From: an uncultured Thioclava sp.
Lineage (GTDB): Bacteria; Pseudomonadota; Alphaproteobacteria; Rhodobacterales; Rhodobacteraceae
Assembly (NCBI RefSeq): GCF_913064665.1
Contig: NZ_CAJYBT010000012.1
Location: 1-64,000 of the forward strand
Direction of reading: 5' to 3'
DNA length: 64,000 nt
The notes under the pieces are model-generated. The model worked only from the letters and a program-made list of their open reading frames with translations, did not search any database and had not been told where the DNA came from. Each line of letters begins with the position of its first letter. Positions within the stretch are counted from its first letter, which is position 1. The translations under genes and the position numbers were made by a program. Below, piece after piece: positions 53,662-62,185 of the stretch.

Positions 53662-54819
53662 ATGGCAAAACTGAAATGGGGCATGATCGGGGGCGGCGAA
53701 GGCAGCCAGATCGGGCCAGCGCACCGCCTTGGCGCAGGGCTGGATGGGGCGTACGAGTTCAGCGCGGGTGCGCTGGATCATCGCCCCGAGGCCGGGCGTG
53801 AGTATGGGCAGCGGCTGGGACTGGCCGCCGATCGCGCCTATGGAGATTGGCGCGAGATGCTGGAGGGCGAGCGCGCGCGCGAAGACCGCGTCGATCTGGT
53901 CACCGTCGCCACTCCCAACGCGACGCATTTCGAAATCACCAAAGGGTTTCTCGAAGCGGGCTTTCACGTGCTGTGCGAAAAGCCGATGACGATGACGGTC
54001 GAGCAAGGCGAAGAGATCGTCAACCTCGCGCGCGAGACCGGCAAAATCTGCGCGGTGAATTACGGCTATAGCGGCTATTCGCTGGTGCGCCACATGCGCG
54101 CGATGGTGGCGCGCGGCGATCTGGGGCAAATCCGTCTGGTCAAGGCCGAGTTCGCCCATGGCCATCACGCCGATGCCGCCGATGCCGACAATCCGCGGGT
54201 GCGCTGGCGCTATGATCCCGCGCAGGCGGGCGTGTCGGCGCAGTTTGCCGATTGCGGTATTCACGCGCTGCACATGGCGAGCTTCGTGATCGGACAAGAG
54301 GCGCGGATGCTCTCGGCTGATACGGTCAGCTGCATTGCCAGTCGCACGCTGGAAGATGACGCGATGGTCAATCTGCGCTTTGACGGGGGCGCGGTCGGGC
54401 GGCTCTGGACCAGCTCGATCGCGATCGGGCGTCAGCACGGGCTGACCTTGCAAGTCTTTGGCGAGAAGGGCGGTTTGCGATGGGCGCAGGAACAGCCCAA
54501 CCAGCTATATTGGATGCCCTTGGGCGAGCGTCTGCAGGTGATCGAACGCGGAGAGGCCAATCTGTCCCCCGAGGCCGATCGCACCAGCCGCGTCACGATT
54601 GGCCATGCCGAGGGGATGCCGCTTGCCTTCGCCAATATCTATGCCGATCTGGCCGAGGCCATCCGCGCCGAGAAAGAGGGCCGTACGATGGACCCCGCAG
54701 CTAACCTGTATCCGCGCGCCGAAGATGGTTTGCGCTCGATGGCGGCAGTGTTCGCTGTGGCGCAAAGCGGTCACGCCGAGGGTGTCTGGGTCGATGCACG
54801 CCCGCCGATGTTTCGCTAA
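53662..54819 (+). CDS. Gfo/Idh/MocA-family dehydrogenase, scyllo-inositol-type
   Basis: A 385-residue oxidoreductase. It has MIGGGEGSQIGPAHRLGAGL at the Rossmann end, CEKPMTMTVEQ with the conserved lysine, and FADCGIHALHMASF with the histidine. Longer members of this kind include scyllo-inositol and L-glucose dehydrogenases. The ATG at 53662 has GAGGAG eight bases upstream; the GTG one codon earlier is less well placed. Its stop overlaps the stop region of the convergent LacI gene by four bases, so there is no room for a terminator. Confidence 0.82.
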   Translation: MAKLKWGMIGGGEGSQIGPAHRLGAGLDGAYEFSAGALDHRPEAGREYGQRLGLAADRAYGDWREMLEGERAREDRVDLVTVATPNATHFEITKGFLEAGFHVLCEKPMTMTVEQGEEIVNLARETGKICAVNYGYSGYSLVRHMRAMVARGDLGQIRLVKAEFAHGHHADAADADNPRVRWRYDPAQAGVSAQFADCGIHALHMASFVIGQEARMLSADTVSCIASRTLEDDAMVNLRFDGGAVGRLWTSSIAIGRQHGLTLQVFGEKGGLRWAQEQPNQLYWMPLGERLQVIERGEANLSPEADRTSRVTIGHAEGMPLAFANIYADLAEAIRAEKEGRTMDPAANLYPRAEDGLRSMAAVFAVAQSGHAEGVWVDARPPMFR

Positions 54820-55814
54820 GTGAGCGGGCGCAATGTCGCCCGCTCAATCACGCTGCAGGGGAAGATTCGCGCCTCTGGATAGCGGTCGGGTTCGTTCAGC
54901 ATCGCCACCATGAGTTCAATCGTGGAGGCGATGATCTGGCGGATCGGCTGGCGGATCGTCGTGAGGTTGATGTTCTCCCAGCGCGCCATTTCCATGTCGT
55001 TGAGCCCGATGATCCCGATATCGCCGGGCACATCCAGCCCGCTTTCGCGGATCGCGGATAGCACACCGATGGATAGGACGTCATCGCCGCAGAAATAGGC
55101 CTCGGCAGGGCGCGCACGCAGCAGGCGCAGCATTTCGCGCCGACCTGCGTCAAACGAATAGTCGTCGGCAAAGGAATAGCTGGTCTTGATCGCGCGATGC
55201 GCCGAAAGTTCGGTCATGAAGCCGCTATAGCGATCCTGCGTTGAGGTCGCTCCTTCGGGCCCGCCCAGAAAGGCGACATCGCGATAGCCATGCGCGATCA
55301 ACGTGCGCGCCGCCATCCGCCCGCATTCCACGTTGTCGATCCCCACGACATGCACCTGCGGTGCCGCCGAAGCCCGCCCGAACGCATGCACCACCGGAAT
55401 GCCGACATCGCGAAACGCCTTGGCAAAGCCGGGCGGCAAGGTCGAAGACGCCACCACCACCCCATCGACCGAATATTGCCGCAACATGCGCACCGAGGCC
55501 TCGGGGTCGGTCTCATCCGAGAGATTCACCAATAGCGGGCGCAAGCCGCGATCCTGCAGGCCGCGAGTGAACAGGTCGAACACTTCCAGAAAGATCGGGT
55601 TGTGAAAGTTGTTCGACACCAGCCCGATCAGCTTGGTGCGTCCGGTGGTCAGCGACGAGGCCAGCGCGTTGGGGCTATAGCCCAGCTCGCGCGCTGCCTT
55701 CTCGACCTTGCGCCGCATCTTGTCCGAAACCGAGGCCCCTTGCGTGAACACGCGCGACACCGCCGAGCGCGAAACCCCGGCGCGTTGTGCAACCTCTTTC
55801 AACGTAACGGCCAT
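54816..55814 (-). CDS. LacI-family repressor of the inositol locus
   Basis: A 332-residue regulator. The helix-turn-helix and hinge (1-60) read TLKEVAQRAGVSRSAVSRVF and SPNALASSLTTGRT; the rest is a periplasmic-binding-protein-like effector domain (VGIDNVECGRMAARTLIAHG). The ATG at 55814 restores the standard N-terminus; frames extending to 56099 run across the operator. Two palindromes with the same core, one in its own promoter region and one before iolD, are the expected targets; an inositol intermediate is the probable inducer. Confidence 0.92.
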   Translation of the reverse strand: MAVTLKEVAQRAGVSRSAVSRVFTQGASVSDKMRRKVEKAARELGYSPNALASSLTTGRTKLIGLVSNNFHNPIFLEVFDLFTRGLQDRGLRPLLVNLSDETDPEASVRMLRQYSVDGVVVASSTLPPGFAKAFRDVGIPVVHAFGRASAAPQVHVVGIDNVECGRMAARTLIAHGYRDVAFLGGPEGATSTQDRYSGFMTELSAHRAIKTSYSFADDYSFDAGRREMLRLLRARPAEAYFCGDDVLSIGVLSAIRESGLDVPGDIGIIGLNDMEMARWENINLTTIRQPIRQIIASTIELMVAMLNEPDRYPEARIFPCSVIERATLRPLT

Positions 55815-55889
55815 TCCGGTCTGCTCCCTTTTCGCGTGTTGCGCGGTTTCTAGCGCGTATCGCAACTCTGCACAGCTTGAAAGAGTGCG

Positions 55890-55919
55890 ATCATTTTTGC
55901 AACCGGTTGCAAAAATGAT
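55890..55919. promoter_or_regulatory. LacI operator between lacI-type gene and importer
   Basis: A perfect 30-base palindrome, ATCATTTTTGCAACC followed by its exact reverse complement. The central 18 bases equal the operator at 51585-51602. It lies 75 bases before the repressor and 82 before the binding protein, placed to control both. Confidence 0.88.
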
Positions 55920-56001
55920 GCCGACATGCTTTACTCCGACTCGGAGGGGCAAAGGCGAGACGCGCATTTGCCGGGAGACAGTCAATTTTTGGGAGGAAAT
56001 C

Positions 56002-56952
56002 ATGACGTCACTGATGAAACATCTGGCGCTGGCGGCTGTGGTCGCAGCAGCGCCCCTGATGGCGGCCACTACGGCCTCGGCAGAGGGTGAGAAATACATT
56101 CTCGTCAGTCACGCCCCCGACAGCGACAGCTGGTGGAACACGATTAAGAATGGCCTTGCTCTGGCGGGCAAGCAGATGGATGTGCAGGTCGAATATCGCA
56201 ATCCGCCGACGGGTGACTTGGCCGATATGGCGCGCATCATCGAGCAGGCCGCCGCCTCGCACCCGACCGGCATCATCACCACCTTGGCCGATTACGACGT
56301 GCTTTCGGGACCAATCCGAAATGCCGTAGATTCAGGTATTGATGTGGTTATCATCAATTCCGGTACGCCCCAGCAGGCGCGCGATCTGGGCGCGCTGATG
56401 TATGTCGGCCAACCGGAATATGACGCAGGGCTCGCCGCCGGGCAGCGCGCCAAGGCCGATGGCGTGAAAAGCTTTCTCTGCGTGAACCACTATATCAGCT
56501 CGCCCTCCTCGACCGAACGCTGCCAGGGCTTTGCCGATGGGCTGGGGGTCGAACTGGGCAACCAGATGATCGATTCCGGGCAAGACCCGTCCGAGATCAA
56601 AAACAAGGTGCTGGCCTATCTTTCGGCCAATCCCGATACCGATGCCGTGCTGACGCTTGGCCCGACCTCTGCCGACCCGACCATTCAGGCGCTCGAAGAG
56701 AACGGCATGGCGGGCGACATCTATTTCGGCACCTTCGATCTGGGTGAGGAAATCGTTAAGGCGATCAAGGCAGGCATCATCAATTGGGGCATCGACCAGC
56801 AGCCCTTCTTGCAGGCCTATCTGCCGGTGGTCGTGATGACGAACTATCACCGCTACGGCGTTCTGCCCGGCAATAATATCAACTCCGGCCCCGGCTTTGT
56901 GACCGCCGATGGTTTGGAAATGGTCGAGAAATTCGCCGGCGAGTACCGCTGA
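56002..56952 (+). CDS. ABC importer sugar/inositol-binding protein (CUT2 type)
   Basis: A 316-residue periplasmic binding protein of the ribose/galactose-binding class. The signal peptide is about residues 1-28 (LALAAVVAAAPLMAATTASA). The start of the mature part YILVSHAPDSDSWWNTIKNGL and DVVIINSGTPQQARDLGALMYVG are typical. GGGAGGAAAT lies just before the ATG. The LacI operator and iol genes point to inositol or an inositol-like cyclitol as ligand. Confidence 0.88.
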   Translation: MTSLMKHLALAAVVAAAPLMAATTASAEGEKYILVSHAPDSDSWWNTIKNGLALAGKQMDVQVEYRNPPTGDLADMARIIEQAAASHPTGIITTLADYDVLSGPIRNAVDSGIDVVIINSGTPQQARDLGALMYVGQPEYDAGLAAGQRAKADGVKSFLCVNHYISSPSSTERCQGFADGLGVELGNQMIDSGQDPSEIKNKVLAYLSANPDTDAVLTLGPTSADPTIQALEENGMAGDIYFGTFDLGEEIVKAIKAGIINWGIDQQPFLQAYLPVVVMTNYHRYGVLPGNNINSGPGFVTADGLEMVEKFAGEYR

Positions 56953-56966
56953 TCTGATGTGAATCC

Positions 56967-56994
56967 GGGGCGGTCGTTGCGCATTGGCCGCCCC
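56967..56994 (+). other. Stem-loop after the binding-protein gene
   Basis: GGGGCGG (56967-56973) pairs with CCGCCCC (56988-56994), followed by a pyrimidine-rich stretch. It is a probable partial terminator or mRNA-stabilising element between binding protein and permease. Confidence 0.5.
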
Positions 56995-57030
56995 CTCTCT
57001 CTTTTCTCTTTCTCGGAGCCTCAACGCGCC

Positions 57031-58152
57031 ATGTCACACGCCCACACCCAATTGCCCGATGACGAGAGGATCAAGTCGCGCTCGCGTCTACGCGAAGCCC
57101 TGATCCGCCCCGAACTCGGCGGCATCGTTGGCACCATCGTCGTCTTTGCCCTGTTCGCGGTTTTCGCCTTTGATAGCGGCATGTTCAAAAGCCAAGGCAT
57201 CATGAACTGGAGCCAGGTCTCGGCGCAATTCATGATTATCGCGGTGGGCGCCTGCCTGCTGATGATCGCGGGCGAGTTCGACCTCTCCGTGGGGTCGATG
57301 ATCGGCTTTTCGGGCATGATGATCGCGATGTTCTCTGTCACTCTGGGCTGGCCTGTCTGGCTGGCGATTCTCGTGACCTTTGTGCTGGCGCTGGCGATTG
57401 GGGCGCTCAACGGCTTTATCGTGGTGCGCACTGGGCTGCCCAGTTTTATCGTGACGCTGGCCTCGCTGTTCATCCTGCGCGGCTTTACGATTTATTTCCC
57501 CCAAACGATTGAGCGCAAGACCATCATCGGCGGCGTTTCCGAGGTCGCGCAGGGCGATTGGCTCGCGGCGGTGTTTGGCGGCAAGATTCTTACGGGTCTG
57601 TTTACTTGGCTGGGCAATGCCGGGCTGATCGCCACATTTGATCGCGGCCTGCGCAAGGGCCAGCCGGTCGTTGATGGCGTGCCGATGCTGATCGTCTGGG
57701 CGCTGGTTCTGGTGGTGATCGGTCATATCGTGCTGACGCGCACGCGGTTCGGCAACTGGATCTTTGCCAGTGGCGGCGATGCGCAAGCGGCGCGCTATGC
57801 CGGTGTGCCGGTGAACCGCGTCAAGATTTCGATGTTCATGTTCACCGCCTTCTGCGCCACCGTCTTTGCCACTTGCCAAGTGATGGAGTTCGGCTCGGCC
57901 GGGGCGGATCGCGGCTTGCTGAAAGAATTCGAGGCGATCATCGCCGTGGTGATTGGCGGCGCCCTTCTGACGGGCGGCTATGGCAGCGTCATCGGTGCCG
58001 CGCTTGGTGCGCTGATCTTTGGCGTCGTGCAGCAGGGGCTGTTCTTTGCCGGTGTCGAAAGCTCACTATTCCGGGTGTTTCTGGGCGTCATTCTGCTGTG
58101 CGCGGTGATCCTGAACACCTATGTCCGTCGCCTGATTACCGGGGAGAGATAA
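57031..58152 (+). CDS. ABC importer permease (RbsC/FrcC type)
   Basis: A 373-residue permease with about ten helices. The CUT2 family motifs LLMIAGEFDLSVGSMIGFSGM and GLPSFIVTLASLFILRG are present, as are GDAQAARYAGVPVNRVKI (cytoplasmic coupling loop) and GSVIGAALGALIFGVVQQGL. The ATG at 57031 is preceded by CGGAG; the longer frame from 56959 crosses the stem-loop. Confidence 0.9.
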   Translation: MSHAHTQLPDDERIKSRSRLREALIRPELGGIVGTIVVFALFAVFAFDSGMFKSQGIMNWSQVSAQFMIIAVGACLLMIAGEFDLSVGSMIGFSGMMIAMFSVTLGWPVWLAILVTFVLALAIGALNGFIVVRTGLPSFIVTLASLFILRGFTIYFPQTIERKTIIGGVSEVAQGDWLAAVFGGKILTGLFTWLGNAGLIATFDRGLRKGQPVVDGVPMLIVWALVLVVIGHIVLTRTRFGNWIFASGGDAQAARYAGVPVNRVKISMFMFTAFCATVFATCQVMEFGSAGADRGLLKEFEAIIAVVIGGALLTGGYGSVIGAALGALIFGVVQQGLFFAGVESSLFRVFLGVILLCAVILNTYVRRLITGER

Positions 58153-58153
58153 G

Positions 58154-58939
58154 ATGAACCCGCATGCTCCCATCATCCAGATGAAGAATATCGAAAAGCA
58201 TTTCGGCTCGGTGATCGCGCTGGCCGGGGTCTCGCTTGAGGTCTTTCCCGGCGAATGTCATTGCCTGCTGGGCGATAACGGCGCGGGTAAATCGACCTTC
58301 ATCAAGACCATGTCCGGGGTGCATAAGCCCACCAAGGGCGAGATCCTGTTCGAGGGCAAACCGCTGCATTTCGACCGCCCGCGCGATGCGATCAATGCGG
58401 GAATCGCGACCGTCTACCAAGACCTCGCGATGATCCCGCTAATGTCGGTCAGTCGCAATTTCTTCATGGGAAACGAGCCTTTGCGCAAGGTCGGGCCGCT
58501 CAAATTCTTTGACCACGAGCACGCCAATTCGGTGACCATGGAAGAGATGCGCCGCATGGGCATCAATCTGCGCGGACCCGATCAGGCGGTGGGCACGCTG
58601 TCAGGCGGCGAGCGCCAGACGGTGGCGATTGCGCGCGCGGTGCATTTCGGCGCGAAGGTGCTGATATTGGATGAGCCGACCTCGGCGCTTGGGGTGCGCC
58701 AGACTGCGAATGTGCTTTCAACCATCGACAAGGTGCGCAAGCAAGGCATCGCGGTGGTGTTCATCACCCATAACGTGCGCCACGCGATGGCGGTGGCCGA
58801 CCGCTTTACCGTGCTTAATCGCGGCAAGACCTTGGGCACCGCGCAGCGCGGCCAGATCACGCCCGAGGAGTTGCAGGATCTCATGGCTGGCGGTCAGGAA
58901 CTGGTTGAGCTGGAAGGCAGCCTTGGTGGCACCGTCTGA
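58154..58939 (+). CDS. ABC importer ATPase, single-domain CUT2 type
   Basis: A 261-residue ATPase: Walker A GDNGAGKST, signature TLSGGERQTVAIARAV, Walker B VLILDEPTSALG, switch histidine in FITHNV. Most CUT2 ATPases (RbsA, MglA) are about 500 residues with two nucleotide-binding domains; this one has a single domain, like FrcA, so it must act as a homodimer. It starts one base after the permease stop. Confidence 0.9.
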   Translation: MNPHAPIIQMKNIEKHFGSVIALAGVSLEVFPGECHCLLGDNGAGKSTFIKTMSGVHKPTKGEILFEGKPLHFDRPRDAINAGIATVYQDLAMIPLMSVSRNFFMGNEPLRKVGPLKFFDHEHANSVTMEEMRRMGINLRGPDQAVGTLSGGERQTVAIARAVHFGAKVLILDEPTSALGVRQTANVLSTIDKVRKQGIAVVFITHNVRHAMAVADRFTVLNRGKTLGTAQRGQITPEELQDLMAGGQELVELEGSLGGTV

Positions 58940-59319
58940 GGGAGAGCGCTTTCGTCGTTCGCGCTAAAGCCTAAGGCAAGTCCGGCCCGGTTCCTTCAAA
59001 GCCCTATCCAAACACCTGCGCGACCCACCGGAGCCGATTAGGCCCAAGCTCTCTTCTCACCTGAGGATCAGAACCCGTTCAGGAATGCGCCGGGTGCCAT
59101 GCCGGTTTCTGCATTTCTCAAGCTGCTCCAGCTTGGGTCCATCGGTGAGGCGACCTTTCCGAAAGATTCGCCTGCAACGCCCGCATCCTGCGACAAAAGG
59201 CTCGACGACTAGGTTTCGGAAAATACGCCCCTGTATGCCCCAAAGGGGCTTTCGACGACCAAACGCTAAAACCCGGCTCAGCGACCAGATAAGTATTTTT
59301 TATTTTCTGGAGATTTAAG
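58940..59319. other. Gene-free stretch between the importer operon and tRNA-Phe
   Basis: Two hairpins are visible. AGCGC/GCGCT (58945-58965) follows directly after the ATPase stop, and GCCCC-AAA-GGGGC (59237-59249) is followed by TTTC. On the minus strand a frame is open from about 59298 to a TGA at 59057 and would encode a C-x-x-C segment (GCGRC) and a basic C-terminus, but no ATG or ribosome-binding site starts it. It may be a gene remnant or chance. Confidence 0.4.
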
Positions 59320-59395
59320 TGGTGCCCGAAGGCGGACTCGAACCACCGACACGCGGATTTTCAATCCGCTGCTCTACCAACTGAGCTATTCGGGC
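59320..59395 (-). tRNA. tRNA-Phe (anticodon GAA)
   Basis: On the minus strand 76 bases form a full cloverleaf. The acceptor GCCCGAA pairs with TTCGGGC, the D stem is GCTC/GAGC, and the anticodon stem GCGGA/TCCGC carries loop TTGAAAA with GAA. The variable loop is GTGTC, the T stem GGTGG/CCGCC has one G-T pair, and the ACCA end is encoded. It lies 100 bases beyond yacG and marks the right border of the metabolic region. Confidence 0.95.
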
Positions 59396-59495
59396 ACTCT
59401 GGCCTTACGGCCTTGCTGGGCGGTTACTAAATCAGGGCGGGGAAGCTGTCCAGAGGGATTTATCAGAAAAATGAACGCCAGCGCCACCGCGCCCG

Positions 59496-59687
59496 TTAGT
59501 GCGGCTTTTGCGCGCCGCCCTGCAAGTCGTCTGGATTGATGGGCGCGTGTTCTTCTTCCTCGACGGCGTCGCCGGGAATGACGTAGGACCCGTTCAGCCA
59601 ACGCGCCAAATCCACATCCGCGCAGCGTTTTGAGCAGAACGGGCGGTATTTCGGATCAGATTCTTTCGCGCAGATCGGACAGCTCAC
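59496..59687 (-). CDS. yacG: DNA gyrase inhibitor YacG (zinc-ribbon protein)
   Basis: A 63-residue zinc protein of the YacG family, members of which bind GyrB and block DNA binding. Four cysteines are visible in CPICAKES and YRPFCSKRCADVDLARWLNGSYVIPG, the family signature. The C-terminus is acidic. The GTG start overlaps the ribonuclease stop (GTGA), as is common for this operon in Rhodobacterales. Confidence 0.92.
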   Translation of the reverse strand: MSCPICAKESDPKYRPFCSKRCADVDLARWLNGSYVIPGDAVEEEEHAPINPDDLQGGAQKPH

Positions 59688-60718
59688 ACCACATCTCCCA
59701 GCAGAGAGCTTAGAGCAACACGGTCGCGCTTGCGCTGCAACTCGAAATTTCCAAGCGGTGTCCAGCCAGCCAACGAGGCCTCGGCCTCACCTTTGAACGA
59801 GGTGCGTAGCTGTTGTTCAAGCGGCTGGCGATCGCGTTTGGGCATTGGGGCGAAATCGACGGTGACCTGCCCTCCCAGTCCACGCAGGCGCAACTGGCGC
59901 GGCAGGGCCCGCGCGGCGGCGATATTGGCCTTGAGCCCCGCTGCCGGCGACGTGTCATTGCCGGTATTCACATCCACAGCAATCAGTGCGCGGGTGGGTT
60001 CGATCATCATATGCGCGCCCCAGTCCAATTCGACGCGCGGCTGCAACAGCGCCTCGATCGCGTCGGTCGCGCCATGATCGTCAAAGCCGCCCTCAACCAC
60101 CTCATCTGGTGCCGGATCAGCCCAGTCGCGCCACGCCTCTTCATGCGGGCTGGGCGCATCGACCAGCAATTCAGGCGCGCCCGAGAGATCGGCCATCACA
60201 GCCTCCGACAGGGTGCGCATCGCAGCGATATCCTCGGCGATGTCAGTCGCGTCGGCATGCGCAGCGACCGAGCGCAGGATCAACCCGGCCTGCGCGCCCG
60301 ACATTTCCGCCTCGGCCAAAGATTGCAGGCTGGCGCGCAAGTCTTCGTCGCGAATTCGGCGTGAGATATTCAGTCCGGGCGCGCCGGGGGTGACAATCGC
60401 GTGGCGCGATTTGAACAAGACCCGCAGCGTGACGGGCAGCGCCTTGCCGGGCTCGCTCCCGCCCGAGACCTGAACGATCACGGTTTGGCCCGGGCTCAGC
60501 CCCTTCACCTCGCGCAGAAAGCCGCGCGCGCCTTGGGGTAGGTCGACGAACACTCCGCCTTGCCCCTTCATCTGGCGCCCGATCACGCCACGGCAGATCG
60601 CGCCGGGGGCCAGCGCCACGCCCGGATCAATCAGCACATCTTCCAACTGCCCATCCACCATCAACGCAGCCGCCTCACGGCCCGCGATTTGATCCAGCAG
60701 AATGACCCGTCCAATCAT
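59684..60718 (-). CDS. rng: Ribonuclease E/G-family protein, short form
   Basis: Endoribonuclease of RNA processing and turnover. The 344-residue protein is shorter than RNase G (about 490). It has an S1-like N-terminal part ([23 protein letters not shown]) and the catalytic-domain aspartates in [10 protein letters not shown] and VTVDFAPM. The Zn-link cysteines and C-terminal scaffold of RNase E are absent. The ATG at 60718 has GGGAG seven bases upstream and overlaps the maf stop (ATGA). In this group it is usually annotated ribonuclease G beside yacG and maf; a full-length RNase E is expected elsewhere. Confidence 0.87.
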   Translation of the reverse strand: MIGRVILLDQIAGREAAALMVDGQLEDVLIDPGVALAPGAICRGVIGRQMKGQGGVFVDLPQGARGFLREVKGLSPGQTVIVQVSGGSEPGKALPVTLRVLFKSRHAIVTPGAPGLNISRRIRDEDLRASLQSLAEAEMSGAQAGLILRSVAAHADATDIAEDIAAMRTLSEAVMADLSGAPELLVDAPSPHEEAWRDWADPAPDEVVEGGFDDHGATDAIEALLQPRVELDWGAHMMIEPTRALIAVDVNTGNDTSPAAGLKANIAAARALPRQLRLRGLGGQVTVDFAPMPKRDRQPLEQQLRTSFKGEAEASLAGWTPLGNFELQRKRDRVALSSLLGDVV

Positions 60719-61287
60719 GCCCATTCTCCCTTGATGCCAGCAGCGGCCAACAATGTTGCGGTTTCGCTTAATGGCAGGCCGACGACGCCCGTGTAGCTGC
60801 CTTGCAGCCACGGCACGAACGCCCCGCCAAGGCCCTGAATGGCATAGCCACCCGCCTTGCCACGCCATTCGCCACTGGCCAGATAGCCATTCACGTCTTC
60901 ATTGCTGAGCGGTTTGAACTTGACCACCGTATCGACCAGCCGCTCGCGCAGGCCAGACGCGCTGCGCACAGCGATCGCTGTCAGTACATGATGACGTCGA
61001 CCCGACAGGAGCCACAGAAACTCTGCCGCCTGCTTTTCGTCATCGGGTTTGCCCAGAATGCGGCGGCCACAGGTCACGGTGGTATCGGCACTCAGGATCA
61101 CCTCATCAGCGGCCATCTCAAGCGCCATCGCCTTTTCGCGCGCCATGCGCGTCACATAATCGCGCGGCGACTCCCCCTTGGCGGGGGTCTCGTCGATTTC
61201 GGCAGGGCGCAGGGCGGCAGGCTCCAGACCCAATTGGGCCAAAAGCTCCCGCCGACGCGGACTTGCCGATCCCAGAATAAGTTTCAA
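60715..61287 (-). CDS. maf: Maf-family nucleoside triphosphate pyrophosphatase
   Basis: Hydrolyses non-canonical or excess nucleoside triphosphates (dTTP/UTP in the YhdE subgroup). The 190-residue protein starts with the family motif [14 protein letters not shown] and has [22 protein letters not shown] with the catalytic aspartate region, and the glycine-rich [12 protein letters not shown]. The ATG at 61287 lies nine bases after infA. It overlaps rng. Confidence 0.93.
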   Translation of the reverse strand: MKLILGSASPRRRELLAQLGLEPAALRPAEIDETPAKGESPRDYVTRMAREKAMALEMAADEVILSADTTVTCGRRILGKPDDEKQAAEFLWLLSGRRHHVLTAIAVRSASGLRERLVDTVVKFKPLSNEDVNGYLASGEWRGKAGGYAIQGLGGAFVPWLQGSYTGVVGLPLSETATLLAAAGIKGEWA

Positions 61288-61296
61288 CAGATCCGC

Positions 61297-61515
61297 TTAC
61301 TTGAAACGGTAGTTGATGCGACCCTTCGTCAGGTCATAGGTGTTCATTTCCACCTGTACCTTGTCGCCTGCAAGAACGCGGATGCGGTTCTTGCGCATTT
61401 TGCCTGCCATATGCGCGATGATCTCATGGCCGTTTTCCAGCTCGACCCGAAATGTCGCGTTAGGCAGGAGTTCCTTAACGACACCGGGAAATTCGAGCAT
61501 TTCTTCCTTGGCCAT
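61297..61515 (-). CDS. infA: Translation initiation factor IF-1
   Basis: Essential 72-residue OB-fold factor bound at the ribosomal A site. The sequence [19 protein letters not shown] with the ending [14 protein letters not shown] is nearly the alphaproteobacterial consensus. The ATG at 61515 gives the standard length and has GGAG five bases upstream; the in-frame GTG two codons earlier is rejected. It leads infA-maf-rng-yacG. Confidence 0.97.
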   Translation of the reverse strand: MAKEEMLEFPGVVKELLPNATFRVELENGHEIIAHMAGKMRKNRIRVLAGDKVQVEMNTYDLTKGRINYRFK

Positions 61516-61559
61516 GGTCACTCCGTATTTGAAAACCCGCAGATTGTGCGGGCGAGCGT

Positions 61560-61588
61560 TAAATGCGCCCGCAAGCGCAAAATTTCAA
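61560..61588 (-). promoter_or_regulatory. Probable infA promoter
   Basis: On the minus strand, TTGAAA (61588-61583) and CATTTA (61565-61560) are spaced by 17 bases, a fair match to the housekeeping consensus, 44 bases before the infA ATG. Confidence 0.45.
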
Positions 61589-61729
61589 GCGTAATGTCTA
61601 GCAGGAGCGGGCTTTTCCCTCACGGAGTTGACCATTTGGGTGAGAATTGCACCCCAGAGCCTGCACAGACAGGGGTTTGCGGGCGCAAGGGCTGTGGCAG
61701 ATCGGCCTGAAACGCGCCTGAGTCGCAGC

Positions 61730-62182
61730 TTACAGCCTGGGCGCGCCAAACCTGGCAACTAGGTGGCCTCTGATCTGGTCGCGCGTGTCACGATAAGCCG
61801 CCAGTTTGGCGTCGCGACTCTCGCCAATGCCGGTAGGGTCAAGAATCGGCCAATATTCCACATCAAGGTGGAAAAACCGCGTGAATTCTAATGCTTGACG
61901 CTGAGACGCGGGCGAGAGCGCGACGACCAGATCAAACGCCGACAGATCATCGCCCCATTCCTGCAATTCGCTAAACGAGCGCGACCGATGCCGCACCAGA
62001 TCGACCCCGATCTCGGACATTACCGCGATTGTGAAACCGTCGATCTCAAGATCCGCCTTCACGCCCACGGATTGGACGTAAACATCGGTGCCGTAGAATT
62101 TCTTCATCATGCCTTCGGCCATTGGCGAGCGTGTCGCATTATGGTCGCAGGCAAAAAGCACCGAGGAGGGAAGATCGCCCAT
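61730..62182 (-). CDS. Low-molecular-weight phosphotyrosine phosphatase family protein
   Basis: A 150-residue phosphatase/ArsC-fold protein. The active loop is Cys12-x5-Arg18 in FACDHNATRSPMAEG and the general-acid aspartate is probably in PILDPTG. The loop sequence with His-Asn is unlike both typical LMW phosphatases (C-x-G-N-x-C-R-S) and arsenate reductases, so the substrate is open. It is conserved in the hisD-UPF0262 group of Rhodobacterales and starts three bases after the UPF0262 stop. Confidence 0.85.
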   Translation of the reverse strand: MGDLPSSVLFACDHNATRSPMAEGMMKKFYGTDVYVQSVGVKADLEIDGFTIAVMSEIGVDLVRHRSRSFSELQEWGDDLSAFDLVVALSPASQRQALEFTRFFHLDVEYWPILDPTGIGESRDAKLAAYRDTRDQIRGHLVARFGAPRL

Positions 62183-62185
62183 CCG

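Noticed and set aside
56967-56994. Stem-loop as a riboswitch of the inositol importer
   Set aside because: It lies after the first cistron, is a simple GC hairpin and has no complex aptamer-like fold.
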